Position numbers and translations under genes: made by a program
NCBI RefSeq assembly: GCF_009014635.1
Contig: NZ_BKCF01000002.1
Coordinates: forward strand, 124,001-188,000
From: Patiriisocius marinistellae
GTDB lineage: Bacteria > Bacteroidota > Bacteroidia > Flavobacteriales > Flavobacteriaceae
Length of the DNA: 64,000 nucleotides
Direction of reading: 5' to 3'
The notes under the pieces: model-generated
Seen by the model: only the letters and a program-made list of their open reading frames with translations
What the model was told of the DNA's origin: nothing
Databases searched by the model: none
In this document: positions 1 to 8,301 of the stretch, in pieces
Numbering within the stretch: the first letter of the stretch is position 1
Layout of the letters: the number at the start of each line of letters is the position of its first letter

Positions 1-209
1 TAATTTCAGACACTAAAGAAATTGCTTCTGAATTTTCAAAACAAGTAAATCGTTACATGACGGAATGCAGTTTTGATATTACAGAAGATTTAATTAAACG
101 TGTTCAAAATAGAGATTTTCAAACTGTAACTTATCGTTATAAAAAGAAAGTAATCGTTATGAATATGGTTGCTGCTTCTAAGAAAATTATGTCTGACGAG
201 GAGGAATAA
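1..209 (+). CDS. C-terminal end of an unrecognised protein (partial)
   Basis: A frame open from base 3 to a TAA at 207-209 gives the last 68 residues of a protein whose start lies outside the window. The tail is highly charged and ends in an acidic DEEE run; no catalytic motif is visible. I do not recognise the family. It converges on the acyl-CoA dehydrogenase gene, and a hairpin lies between the two. Confidence 0.6.
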   Translation, partial: ISDTKEIASEFSKQVNRYMTECSFDITEDLIKRVQNRDFQTVTYRYKKKVIVMNMVAASKKIMSDEEE

Positions 210-228
210 TTAATTAAAATTTCAGAAT

Positions 229-266
229 AAAAAAAACCTCTTAGATCAATTAAGAATTAAGAGGTT
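229..266 (-). terminator. Rho-independent terminator of the beta-oxidation operon
   Basis: The nine-base arms AACCTCTTA (235-243) and TAAGAGGTT (258-266) form a perfect stem. On the minus strand it is followed by eight T (229-236, overlapping the stem base), placing it just after the stop of the acyl-CoA dehydrogenase gene. Confidence 0.8.
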
Positions 267-287
267 GGTAATTTTACTGATTATTGT

Positions 288-2099
288 TTAGAAACAATAT
301 TTTCCTTCGGCTGAAACTTTTTCAGCAATCATTTTACGCATTGCTCCTATATTAGGCATGTTTTGATATTTTGTAAAACGTTTAAGTCCCATTAACATCA
401 TACGTTGCTCATCACCTTCAGCAAATGAAATGATTGATTCCTTCGCTTTTACAGAAATTATGTCTACAGCATGATATAAGTATAATTGAGACATTGCAAT
501 TTGTAATGTTTGAGATTCCTCACCAGAACGTTTAGCATTTTTCTCTGTTCTCAAAATAGCACTTTCGGCCATATAGATTTCGATTAAGATATCTGCTGCT
601 GCCATTAGCGTTTGTTGATGTTGTTCTAATTTGTCTCCATATTTTTGAGCAGCACTACCTGCCACCATTAAGAAAACTTTTTTCAGTTTCTTAATCATAT
701 CTTTTTCTTCAGCAAAAAGTACGCTATAGTCTGGAGTTTCAAAAGAAGGTACAGAAGTTAACTCTGTAGCTACTGCTTGAGCTGGGCCTAAAAGATCTAC
801 GTGTCCTTTCATAGCTTTCTTTACAAGCATTCCTACTGCTAACATGCGGTTAATTTCGTTTGTTCCTTCGTAAATACGTGCTATACGCGCGTCTCTCCAA
901 GCAGCTTCCATAGGTGTATCTGCGCTAAAGCCCATTCCACCAAAAATTTGAATTCCTTCATCAGAACAATTTTGAACATCTTCTGAGACTGCTACTTTAA
1001 GGATAGAACACTCAATTGCGTATTCTTCTACTCCTTTGAGCTCTGCTTCTTGATGTGTATTTCCGTCTGCCATTCTCATTGCAATACGGTCTTCAATATT
1101 TTTTGCAGCACGGTAAGATGCAGATTCTCCAACGTAAGCAGAAGTAGCCATTTCAGCAAGTTTTAGCTTAATAGCTCCAAAACTAGCAATAGGTGTTTTA
1201 AATTGAATACGCTCATTTGCATAAACAGTAGCATTTGTAATAATACGTCTTTGCGCATCTAAACAAGCTGCGGCTAGTTTAATACGACCTACGTTTAAAG
1301 CGTTCATCGCAATTTTGAATCCTTCGCCACGACCTGCCAGCATGTTTTCTACTGGTACTTTTGTTTCATTGAAGAAAACTTGGCGTGTAGAAGAAGAGTG
1401 GATACCAAGCTTGTGCTCTTCTTCACCCATAGAAATCCCATTGTCAGGATCATTTTCTACAATAAAACCAGTAATGTTTTTATCATCTTCAATACGAGCA
1501 AACACAATCATCACATTACAGAAACCTGCATTTGATATCCACATTTTTTGTCCGCTGATTGAGTATGTTTTACCATCTTCACTTAATATTGCTTTAGTTT
1601 TTCCACTATTAGCATCACTACCAGCACCTGGCTCAGTTAAACAGTATGCGCCAAACCACTCACCAGTAGCTAGTTTAGGCACATACTTCATACGTTGTTC
1701 CTCAGTACCATAAAGTGTTATTGGCATTGTACCAATCCCCGTGTGAGCTCCAAAAGCTGTCGCGATTGAGCCTGTACCGCCAGAAATATAATCACAAACA
1801 AGCATTGTAGTTACAAAGCCCATTCCTAATCCATCATATTTTTCAGGTACAGCAACTCCCAGAAGTCCCATTTCACCAGCTTTACGCATTACTTCTTCTG
1901 TAAGCGCATAATCTTTCTTTTCAAATCTTGGTTTATGAGGCCAAATCTCACGATCAACAAACTCAATAACCGATTCTTTCATCATCTTTTGCTCATCACT
2001 AAAATCTTCTGGTGTGAAGATGTCTTCGCAAGCTGTTTCTTTTACTAAAAATTGACCTCCTCTAAGAATGTCTTTCTTTTCTGCTGTTTCTGTACTCAT
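288..2099 (-). CDS. Acyl-CoA dehydrogenase, long C-terminal type
   Basis: FAD enzyme that introduces the trans-2 double bond in acyl-CoA, the first step of beta-oxidation. At 603 residues it is longer than the roughly 380-residue core family and resembles the very-long-chain type with an extra C-terminal helical region (about 430-603). The substrate/FAD signature CLTEPGAGSD is at 153-162. The catalytic glutamate is E411 in the YEGTNE motif. It is the last gene of a minus-strand set with thiolase and the fused hydratase/dehydrogenase, so a complete degradative spiral is encoded together. The electron acceptor (ETF) is not in this window. Exact chain-length preference cannot be read from sequence. 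Confidence 0.95.
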   Translation of the reverse strand: MSTETAEKKDILRGGQFLVKETACEDIFTPEDFSDEQKMMKESVIEFVDREIWPHKPRFEKKDYALTEEVMRKAGEMGLLGVAVPEKYDGLGMGFVTTMLVCDYISGGTGSIATAFGAHTGIGTMPITLYGTEEQRMKYVPKLATGEWFGAYCLTEPGAGSDANSGKTKAILSEDGKTYSISGQKMWISNAGFCNVMIVFARIEDDKNITGFIVENDPDNGISMGEEEHKLGIHSSSTRQVFFNETKVPVENMLAGRGEGFKIAMNALNVGRIKLAAACLDAQRRIITNATVYANERIQFKTPIASFGAIKLKLAEMATSAYVGESASYRAAKNIEDRIAMRMADGNTHQEAELKGVEEYAIECSILKVAVSEDVQNCSDEGIQIFGGMGFSADTPMEAAWRDARIARIYEGTNEINRMLAVGMLVKKAMKGHVDLLGPAQAVATELTSVPSFETPDYSVLFAEEKDMIKKLKKVFLMVAGSAAQKYGDKLEQHQQTLMAAADILIEIYMAESAILRTEKNAKRSGEESQTLQIAMSQLYLYHAVDIISVKAKESIISFAEGDEQRMMLMGLKRFTKYQNMPNIGAMRKMIAEKVSAEGKYCF

Positions 2100-2118
2100 A
2101 TTTTTTTTTATTAAGATT

Positions 2119-2191
2119 GTCTGTTGGAGCGTAGTCTAGAAGTTTTTAAATTAAGTCTGGTCAATTAGATCTTGACTACGCTCGACCAGAC
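2119..2191. repeat. Imperfect inverted repeat, dispersed-repeat-like
   Basis: Within the 103-base gap between thiolase and acyl-CoA dehydrogenase, the 18-base arm GTCTGTTGGAGCGTAGTC (2119-2136) is repeated inverted at 2174-2191 with two mismatches. A second left arm, GTCTGGTC (2155-2162), pairs perfectly with 2184-2191. The GC content is clearly above the surroundings. It looks like an intergenic palindromic repeat and has no run of T like a terminator; only one copy is in the window. Confidence 0.55.
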
Positions 2192-2202
2192 ATTTAAATT
2201 GT

Positions 2203-3393
2203 TTATTTCAAAAATTCAAAAATACCAGCGGCACCTTGTCCAGTTCCTACACACATGGTAACCATACCGTATTTTCCTTGCATATCACGCTTACGCATCT
2301 CATCAAATAGCTGAACAGATAATTTTGCTCCTGTACAACCTAGTGGGTGACCAAGTGCAATAGCACCTCCATTTACATTTATAATATTTGGATCTAAATC
2401 TAATTCTCTTATTACTGCTAATGACTGCGAAGCAAATGCTTCGTTCAACTCAATTAACTTAATATCATCCTGCTTTAATCCTGCTTGTTTTAAAGCTTTT
2501 GGTATTGCTTTTACTGGTCCAATTCCCATAATGCGTGGCTCAACACCTGCAGCAGCATAATTAACCATTCTCGCAACTGGTTCAAGATTTAGTTCTTTTA
2601 CCATCTCTTCACTCATAACCATAACAAAAGCAGCACCATCACTCATTTGCGAAGAATTACCAGCTGTTACACTTCCGCCAGCGGCGAAAACAGCTCTTAA
2701 TTTTGCTAGTGCTTCTTTGCTAGTTCCTTTTCTTGGACCTTCATCTTTATTTACTACGTAGCTTTTTGTTTCTTTTTTACCAGCAGTATTTACAAATGTT
2801 TCGTCGACAGTGATAGGTACGATTTGATCTTGAAAACGATCTTCAGCTTGGGCTTTTAACGCTTTCATATGTGAGTTGTATGCAAACTCATCTTGGTCTT
2901 CACGAGATACTTTAAATTGGTTTGCCACTGCTTCTGCAGTATTACCCATACCCCAATAATAGTCTTCATGTCCAGATTGAACTACATCGTAGTTTAATTC
3001 TGGTTTAAAACCAGTCATAGGAACGCTACTCATAGACTCTGCACCTCCTGCTATAATACAATCACCCATTCCGGCTTGTATTTTTGCTACTGCCATACCT
3101 ATGGTTTCAATTCCGCTAGAACAAAAACGGTTAACTGTAACTCCAGGAACATCAACAATGTCTAATCCCATCAAAGAGATAAGTCGTGCCATGTTTAACC
3201 CTTGGCTACCTTCTGGCATTGCATTTCCAACAATGACATCATCAATACGCTTAGGGTCTAATTCTGGCAATTCCTTCATCATGTATTTAATGGTTTCGGC
3301 TGCCAACTCATCTGTACGCTTAAAACGAAAAACTCCTTTAGGTGCTTTTCCTACTGCGGTACGGTATGCTTTTACTATATATGCTGTTTTCAT
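2203..3393 (-). CDS. Acetyl-CoA C-acyltransferase (3-ketoacyl-CoA thiolase)
   Basis: Cleaves 3-ketoacyl-CoA to acetyl-CoA and a shortened acyl-CoA. The 396-residue length is normal for degradative thiolases. The nucleophile is C91 (RFCSSG), the GHPLG histidine is H349 and the second active-site cysteine is C381 (CVGTGQG); the NEAFA motif is also present. It lies 89 bases downstream of the fused hydratase/dehydrogenase gene and upstream of acyl-CoA dehydrogenase. It would act as the FadA/FadI partner, although the fusion enzyme is of FadN type. Confidence 0.95.
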   Translation of the reverse strand: MKTAYIVKAYRTAVGKAPKGVFRFKRTDELAAETIKYMMKELPELDPKRIDDVIVGNAMPEGSQGLNMARLISLMGLDIVDVPGVTVNRFCSSGIETIGMAVAKIQAGMGDCIIAGGAESMSSVPMTGFKPELNYDVVQSGHEDYYWGMGNTAEAVANQFKVSREDQDEFAYNSHMKALKAQAEDRFQDQIVPITVDETFVNTAGKKETKSYVVNKDEGPRKGTSKEALAKLRAVFAAGGSVTAGNSSQMSDGAAFVMVMSEEMVKELNLEPVARMVNYAAAGVEPRIMGIGPVKAIPKALKQAGLKQDDIKLIELNEAFASQSLAVIRELDLDPNIINVNGGAIALGHPLGCTGAKLSVQLFDEMRKRDMQGKYGMVTMCVGTGQGAAGIFEFLK

Positions 3394-3403
3394 TTTTTGT
3401 TTT

Positions 3404-3468
3404 GCTTTAGGCTTTAAGCTTCATGCTTTAAGCGATTTAAAATTTGCCTATAGCGTATTGCTTAAGGC
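3404..3468. repeat. Cluster of GCTTWARGC repeats
   Basis: The 89-base gap between the hydratase/dehydrogenase and thiolase genes contains GCTTTAGGC (3404), GCTTTAAGC (3411 and 3425) and GCTTAAGGC (3460). They are near-palindromic and mutually complementary, so the spacer RNA can fold in several ways. The function is unknown. Confidence 0.4.
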
Positions 3469-3482
3469 ATATTGTAGAAACG

Positions 3483-5891
3483 TTAATTTCTCAATGGTTT
3501 ACCTTTTTGAATCATATGCTGTAAACGCTCTAGTGTTTTGCGTTCTCCAGTTAAACTTAAGAATGCTTCGCGCTCTAAGTCTAATAAGTATTGCTCGCTA
3601 ACTAAAGTGGGTTCACTTAAATCACCTCCTGCCATAACATAAGCAAGTTTGTTTGCAATTTTCTGGTCGTGCTCACTAATATAATTACTGTCTTGCATAG
3701 AATCTGTTCCTACTAAGAACATACCTAATGCTTGCTTTCCTAATACTTTTACATCATTTCTAGGTGCTGGTTTTGTGTACCCCATATCTGCCATTTGTCT
3801 TGCAACTGCTTTTGCTGTTGCAATTTGGCGAGCGGTATTAACAACAACAATATCTTTGCCTGGCTTTAAAATATCAAGATCATATGCTTCATGCGCAGAT
3901 GTTGATACTTTTGCCATACCAATTGTTAAGAAATGCTCTTGTAATACATTTAATTCTACGTCACCTTTCTGGAACATATCACTAGCACGTAATGCCATTT
4001 CTTTTGAACCACCACCACCTGGTATTACTCCAACACCAAATTCTACTAATCCAATGTAACTCTCAGCAGCTGCAACTACTCTGTCAGCATGTAATGTTAA
4101 CTCACATCCACCACCTAAAGTCATGCCGTGAGGTGCCATTACTGTTGGGATAGAAGAGTAACGTAAACGCATTACTGTATCTTGGAAATACTTTACAGCA
4201 GCATTCAACTCATCATATTCTTGCTCTGCAGCCATCATAAATATCATTCCAATATTTGCTCCAACAGAGAAGTTAGTCCCTTGATTACCTATAACCAAGC
4301 CATCATATTTATCTTCTGCAAGATCAATTGCTTTGTTTATTCCTGTTAAAACATCTCCACCTATAGAGTTCATTTTACTACGGAATTCTACATTTAAAAT
4401 ACCATCTCCTAAGTCTTGAACTGAAACTCCACTGTTACTAAAAACTTCGGTAGTTTTTCTTATATTGTCAAGAATGATAAATGAATCTTGTCCAGGTATT
4501 TTTATATGTTTCTTTTGTGGGATGTCATAAAAATATGTTGCACCATCTTTTACAGTATAAAAAGAATTTACTCCAGCTGCTTTCATTTCAGTAACCCAAG
4601 CATCAGGTGTTTTTCCTGCTGCCTCAATTAATTCTAATCCCTTGTCTAATCCAACTGCATCCCAAATTTCAAACGGACCATGTTGCCAACCAAAACCAGC
4701 TTTCATAGCATCATCTATTTTGTAAAGCTCGTCAGTGATTTCAGGAATACGTTTTGAAACGTAGGCGAACATTGCACCAAAATTCTTTTGGTAAAACTCT
4801 CCTGCCTTGTCTTTTCCTTTTATAAGGATAGGAAAACGGTCTGCAACATTATCAACAGTTTTGGTTAATTCAAGCGTAGCAAATTTTGCTTTCTTACCGG
4901 GTCTATATTCCATGGTATCTAGGTCAAGGCCTAAAATTTCGGTTTTACCATCTGCATCTTTAGATTTTTTGTAGAAACCTTGTCCGCTTTTACTTCCTAG
5001 CCATTGCTTGTCCATCAAACCTTCAACATAATCTGGCAACTTAAACAACTCATGTTCCTCATCATTAGGAACGTTCTCGTAAATTCCATTAGCTACATGT
5101 ACAAGAGTGTCAAGTCCTACTACATCTACCGTTCTAAAGGTTGCGCTTTTAGGACGTCCAATTACAGGACCTGTTAATTTATCAACTTCCTCTACAGTCA
5201 ATCCCATTTCTTTTACTAAATGGAACATAGCTTGAATACCAAAAATACCAATACGGTTTCCAATAAATGCAGGGGTATCTTTAGCAACCACAGTTGTTTT
5301 TCCTAAGTATTTTTCACCGTATCCATTAAAGAATTCTAAAACCTCAGGCGACGTTTTTGGCCCTGGAATAATTTCAAATAATTTTAAATAACGAGGTGGG
5401 TTAAAAAAGTGTGTTCCACAGAAATGCTTCTGGAAATCTTCACTACGACCTTCGCTCATAAATTTAATAGGAATACCAGATGTGTTTGATGTAATTAAAG
5501 TACCTGGTTTTCTATGTTTTTCAAGATTTTCAAAAACTTTTTGTTTAATATCAAGGCGTTCTACAACAACCTCAATAACCCAGTCAACCTCGCTCACTTT
5601 TGCAATATCATCTTCTAAGTTTCCTGTTGTAATACGCTTAGCAAAACTACTATGGTATAATGGTGCTGGTTTTGATTTGATAGAAGCAGTAAGTGCATCA
5701 TTTACAAGACGGTTGCGTACAGCTTTGTCTTCCAGAGTTAATCCTTTTGCCTTTTCCTTCTCATTTACCTCTCTTGGCACGATGTCCAATAATAGGACCT
5801 CAAGACCAATGTTTGCAAAATGGCAAGCAATACCGCTTCCCATAATTCCTGAACCGATGACGGCTACTTTATTGATTCTTCTTTTTGACAT
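3483..5891 (-). CDS. 3-hydroxyacyl-CoA dehydrogenase / enoyl-CoA hydratase fusion
   Basis: Catalyses hydration of enoyl-CoA and NAD-dependent oxidation of 3-hydroxyacyl-CoA. The dehydrogenase half is N-terminal: Rossmann motif GSGIMGSG at residues 13-20, then the helical 3HCDH domains to about residue 470. The crotonase-fold hydratase half follows (about 480-720) with its GGGCELTLHADR oxyanion-hole region and a GVIPGGGG loop. This order matches Bacillus FadN rather than E. coli FadB, where the hydratase comes first. At 802 residues it is full length. It is the first enzyme gene after the MarR-type regulator and leads into thiolase and acyl-CoA dehydrogenase. Confidence 0.95.
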   Translation of the reverse strand: MSKRRINKVAVIGSGIMGSGIACHFANIGLEVLLLDIVPREVNEKEKAKGLTLEDKAVRNRLVNDALTASIKSKPAPLYHSSFAKRITTGNLEDDIAKVSEVDWVIEVVVERLDIKQKVFENLEKHRKPGTLITSNTSGIPIKFMSEGRSEDFQKHFCGTHFFNPPRYLKLFEIIPGPKTSPEVLEFFNGYGEKYLGKTTVVAKDTPAFIGNRIGIFGIQAMFHLVKEMGLTVEEVDKLTGPVIGRPKSATFRTVDVVGLDTLVHVANGIYENVPNDEEHELFKLPDYVEGLMDKQWLGSKSGQGFYKKSKDADGKTEILGLDLDTMEYRPGKKAKFATLELTKTVDNVADRFPILIKGKDKAGEFYQKNFGAMFAYVSKRIPEITDELYKIDDAMKAGFGWQHGPFEIWDAVGLDKGLELIEAAGKTPDAWVTEMKAAGVNSFYTVKDGATYFYDIPQKKHIKIPGQDSFIILDNIRKTTEVFSNSGVSVQDLGDGILNVEFRSKMNSIGGDVLTGINKAIDLAEDKYDGLVIGNQGTNFSVGANIGMIFMMAAEQEYDELNAAVKYFQDTVMRLRYSSIPTVMAPHGMTLGGGCELTLHADRVVAAAESYIGLVEFGVGVIPGGGGSKEMALRASDMFQKGDVELNVLQEHFLTIGMAKVSTSAHEAYDLDILKPGKDIVVVNTARQIATAKAVARQMADMGYTKPAPRNDVKVLGKQALGMFLVGTDSMQDSNYISEHDQKIANKLAYVMAGGDLSEPTLVSEQYLLDLEREAFLSLTGERKTLERLQHMIQKGKPLRN

Positions 5892-6108
5892 AGTTTTAAG
5901 TTATGAGTTTTAGTTTTAAATAATACCTTTCTAATTTTAGATGTATTAATCTTGACTTTATTCTTAATGTTAAATTATTTTCTTCGGAAATATAAATTCC
6001 GTGGCACTAATTGTATTAATAAAATTCTGTATTATACTTCAATATTTTAAAAGTATAATTAAATAATAGCTACTATAAATAAAATGCTATATTTAATTAA
6101 AGCCTTGT

Positions 6109-6558
6109 TCAATGACCTGCTATTGTTTTATAAATTTTCTTTCCATTTATTAATTCTTGCATGGTGTTAGCTACTTTTTTAAAGGTGTAAAGTTCTTCTT
6201 CGCTAATGTGCTTTTTAACAGCTTCATCAAAACCGAGAACTACACCTTTTGAAAACTCACGCATTTCTATACCAAAATCAGTAAGATGTATTAATACACC
6301 CCGTCCGTCTTGTGGGTTGGGACGGCGTTCTATTAAACCTTGTTCTTCCATTTTCTTTAGCGTACGCGATAGGGAAGTAGCCTCCATGCCCATTTTAGGT
6401 CCTAATGCTGTAGAAGGAGTTCCACCCTCTGGATCAATGCTTATTAAGGCAAATCCAGTTGCCATAGTACTTTCTTTTCTTCCAGCTTCTTCATTGTACA
6501 TTTTTTGTACCGCCATCCATGTACTCCTTAATATATAGTCTATTGTTTTTTCTTTCAA
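6109..6558 (-). CDS. MarR-family transcriptional regulator
   Basis: A 149-residue winged-helix repressor. The recognition-helix region is ATSLSRTLKKMEEQGLIERR and the wing follows at DGRGVLIHLTDFG. The chosen start is a TTG at 6558: the usual N-terminal helix of this flavobacterial family (KTIDYILRSTWMAV) begins right there, and ATG appears only after it. It lies 217 bases upstream of the hydratase/dehydrogenase fusion on the same strand, which suggests it senses a fatty-acid-derived ligand and controls beta-oxidation genes. That role is inferred from context. Confidence 0.88.
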   Translation of the reverse strand: MKEKTIDYILRSTWMAVQKMYNEEAGRKESTMATGFALISIDPEGGTPSTALGPKMGMEATSLSRTLKKMEEQGLIERRPNPQDGRGVLIHLTDFGIEMREFSKGVVLGFDEAVKKHISEEELYTFKKVANTMQELINGKKIYKTIAGH

Positions 6559-6583
6559 AGCAGGTATTGATAATTAGGTATGT

Positions 6584-6591
6584 CAAATATA
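6584..6591 (-). promoter_or_regulatory. Candidate -7 box of the MarR-type regulator gene
   Basis: The minus strand reads TATATTTG, an exact match to the Bacteroidota TAnnTTTG box, 26 bases before the TTG start. No good TTG -33 element is seen at the usual distance. Confidence 0.45.
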
Positions 6592-6829
6592 ATCAAATTT
6601 ACTATGCGTGCATAATAAATTGTTCTTAAAAATTCAGATTAAAAGTATGTGACGTTTTTTGTGTTTTTATAGTTTATCAATTTTAAAATCTAAAATATTT
6701 ATCTAGAGTATTAATTCATATCTGTTTTAAAAGTAGGAATTGTCTTAACTCAGTTGTTAAATAACGTTAAACTTTTATTAAGCTTTTAAATGTGAGGTGA
6801 ATTACTTTAAATTACTACTAAATTGATCT

Positions 6830-7228
6830 TTGATAAAAATTTCAGAAAAAAATCTAAAAGATATGAAAGGGAATTCTAGAGGAAGTATTGCGTTTATTGT
6901 CGATAAATTAGTAAATAAAGGAAATTCGACAACTATCTATGATAATGCTGAAAGTACATATTTGAGCTATAACGGTATTGTAGAGCCAGAATCTATTGAC
7001 TTGTATGATTACGCTAATGGTTGTTACATTTCAGGAAGAAAGAGTGACGATATGTTTACGTTATTCCATTTTGGAGAAGGTAATCATATTGATTTAAAAA
7101 TTGATGGGAATAAATTTACTGGCTTTGATTATAGTTCTGACTCTTATTTTAAAGGAATTATAAAGGAAAGTTCAATTTCTGTATTTGATTATGGTGAAGG
7201 AACTGATTTTAATTATGCGACTTCATAA
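6830..7228 (+). CDS. Small orphan protein with tandem 20-residue repeats
   Basis: A 132-residue protein without signal peptide or recognised family. From residue 59 it is built of repeats with exact 20-residue spacing: aromatic-D/H-aromatic triplets at 59-61 (YDY), 79-81 (FHF), 99-101 (FDY) and 119-121 (FDY), each followed by a short polar/glycine segment and then beta-prone residues. A weaker copy starts at Y37. This period suggests a small beta-solenoid. The start is uncertain: TTG at 6830 gives the full frame, while ATG at 6863 (residue 12) is the first standard start. It stands alone between two minus-strand genes. Confidence 0.65.
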   Translation: MIKISEKNLKDMKGNSRGSIAFIVDKLVNKGNSTTIYDNAESTYLSYNGIVEPESIDLYDYANGCYISGRKSDDMFTLFHFGEGNHIDLKIDGNKFTGFDYSSDSYFKGIIKESSISVFDYGEGTDFNYATS

Positions 7229-7263
7229 TTGATACTAATTTGTAATTTTTTTTTTAAAAGCTT

Positions 7264-8166
7264 CTAATTTTTATTTTCGAGCTGAATTAATTGACTTGGA
7301 CTTAAATACTGAGTAGCGTCTTTGCGACTGCCTAATGCGCTATTAATTTTTGTTTTTTGAAGTTCAGTAAGTGCTAAGTATTTGTATTTACTGTGTTTTA
7401 AATAATAATCTTCATCTTTTTCTGACCAACGGAACGATTTATTTGCTATTGGTTGCATTTGATTTTTACTGGCAAAAGTATCCAGTTGCTCTTTGCTTAT
7501 TTTAGTTTCATCATATTTTACTTTAACGACTTCGCCGCTATTAAAACCTGCTTTAGTTTCTAATACTCCTTCTTGGGAGCCTAGTTGTTTTTCGCCAGTC
7601 CAGAAACAATACATTTTGTATTGTGCTTCTTTAACAGCTCCGTATTTCTTAGCTTTTAACTCTTCTCCTAAAAGTGTAATATATTTAGGCACTATTTTCC
7701 CATCATTTTCAAGCACATTTACAATAGCGTTATAGACAGCTAGTGCAGAATAATCGCCAGAAATACGTTGGGTTAGGTTTTTCCCATTTTTATTTACAAT
7801 GCGCACAACCGGGTTGTTCCAAGTTGGTTCGCTATATTTTTTAAGTATTTCTTTATCTTTTCCACCCTTGTTATTAAATATTGCTAAGGGTATAAATTCG
7901 TTTGAGATAGCCTCAACTAGTAACGGGTTGCTCATTACATTATGCCCATAGTTGCGGCATGTAGCACAACCTGGAACTTCTTGAAATAATATAAATATTG
8001 GTTTATTTTCTTTAGCCGAAATACTAGTTGCTTGGTCAAAATCTCGATACCATGAAACTAGACCAAGTTCTTCATCTTGATTTTTAGGGTTAGTGCGTTC
8101 TTGGGCGTTTAAAGAAGTTGATAATGTTATTACAATTAACAATAGGTATGCATTGAACATTTTCAT
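7264..8166 (-). CDS. Secreted thioredoxin-fold protein with MsrA-like C-terminal domain
   Basis: A signal peptide (MKMFNAYLLLIVITLSTSLNA) favours the ATG at 8166; in-frame ATGs also exist at 8199 and 8205. The thioredoxin-like domain (about residues 35-160) has the redox motif CATC at C67/C70. The C-terminal part (about 180-230) contains CFWTGE, then GV, GF, GEVV and V.YDE, which resembles the methionine sulfoxide reductase A core with its GCFW cysteine; here the cysteine would be C187. A likely role is periplasmic repair or handling of oxidised methionine, but the MsrA assignment rests on motif resemblance only. Total length is 300 residues. Confidence 0.7.
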   Translation of the reverse strand: MKMFNAYLLLIVITLSTSLNAQERTNPKNQDEELGLVSWYRDFDQATSISAKENKPIFILFQEVPGCATCRNYGHNVMSNPLLVEAISNEFIPLAIFNNKGGKDKEILKKYSEPTWNNPVVRIVNKNGKNLTQRISGDYSALAVYNAIVNVLENDGKIVPKYITLLGEELKAKKYGAVKEAQYKMYCFWTGEKQLGSQEGVLETKAGFNSGEVVKVKYDETKISKEQLDTFASKNQMQPIANKSFRWSEKDEDYYLKHSKYKYLALTELQKTKINSALGSRKDATQYLSPSQLIQLENKN

Positions 8167-8244
8167 AGGAATAATATTTTTAACTTTGGTCGTATGCATT
8201 ACCATTTACTTACATTTTACTATTTCTATAATTTATTTTTAGAA

Positions 8245-8277
8245 ACAAAAAAACCGCTTCTAAACTAGAAGCGGTTT
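8245..8277 (-). terminator. Terminator of the acyl-CoA ligase gene
   Basis: A perfect 12-base stem, AAACCGCTTCTA (8251-8262) with TAGAAGCGGTTT (8266-8277), has a three-base loop. A run of A on the plus strand at 8247-8253 gives the T tract on the minus strand. It lies 24 bases after the ligase stop. Confidence 0.9.
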
Positions 8278-8301
8278 GATTTTTTTAATAAATATAAAAT
8301 A

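Noticed and set aside
211-240. TTTCAGAATAAAAAAACC next to a terminator, also near 59190-59206
   Set aside because: Two copies only, both the A-rich side of minus-strand terminators; the likeness is probably chance plus base composition.
3101-3601. Plus-strand reading frame of 166 codons
   Set aside because: It crosses the antisense of thiolase and of the hydratase/dehydrogenase genes and the spacer between them; no family pattern or start context.
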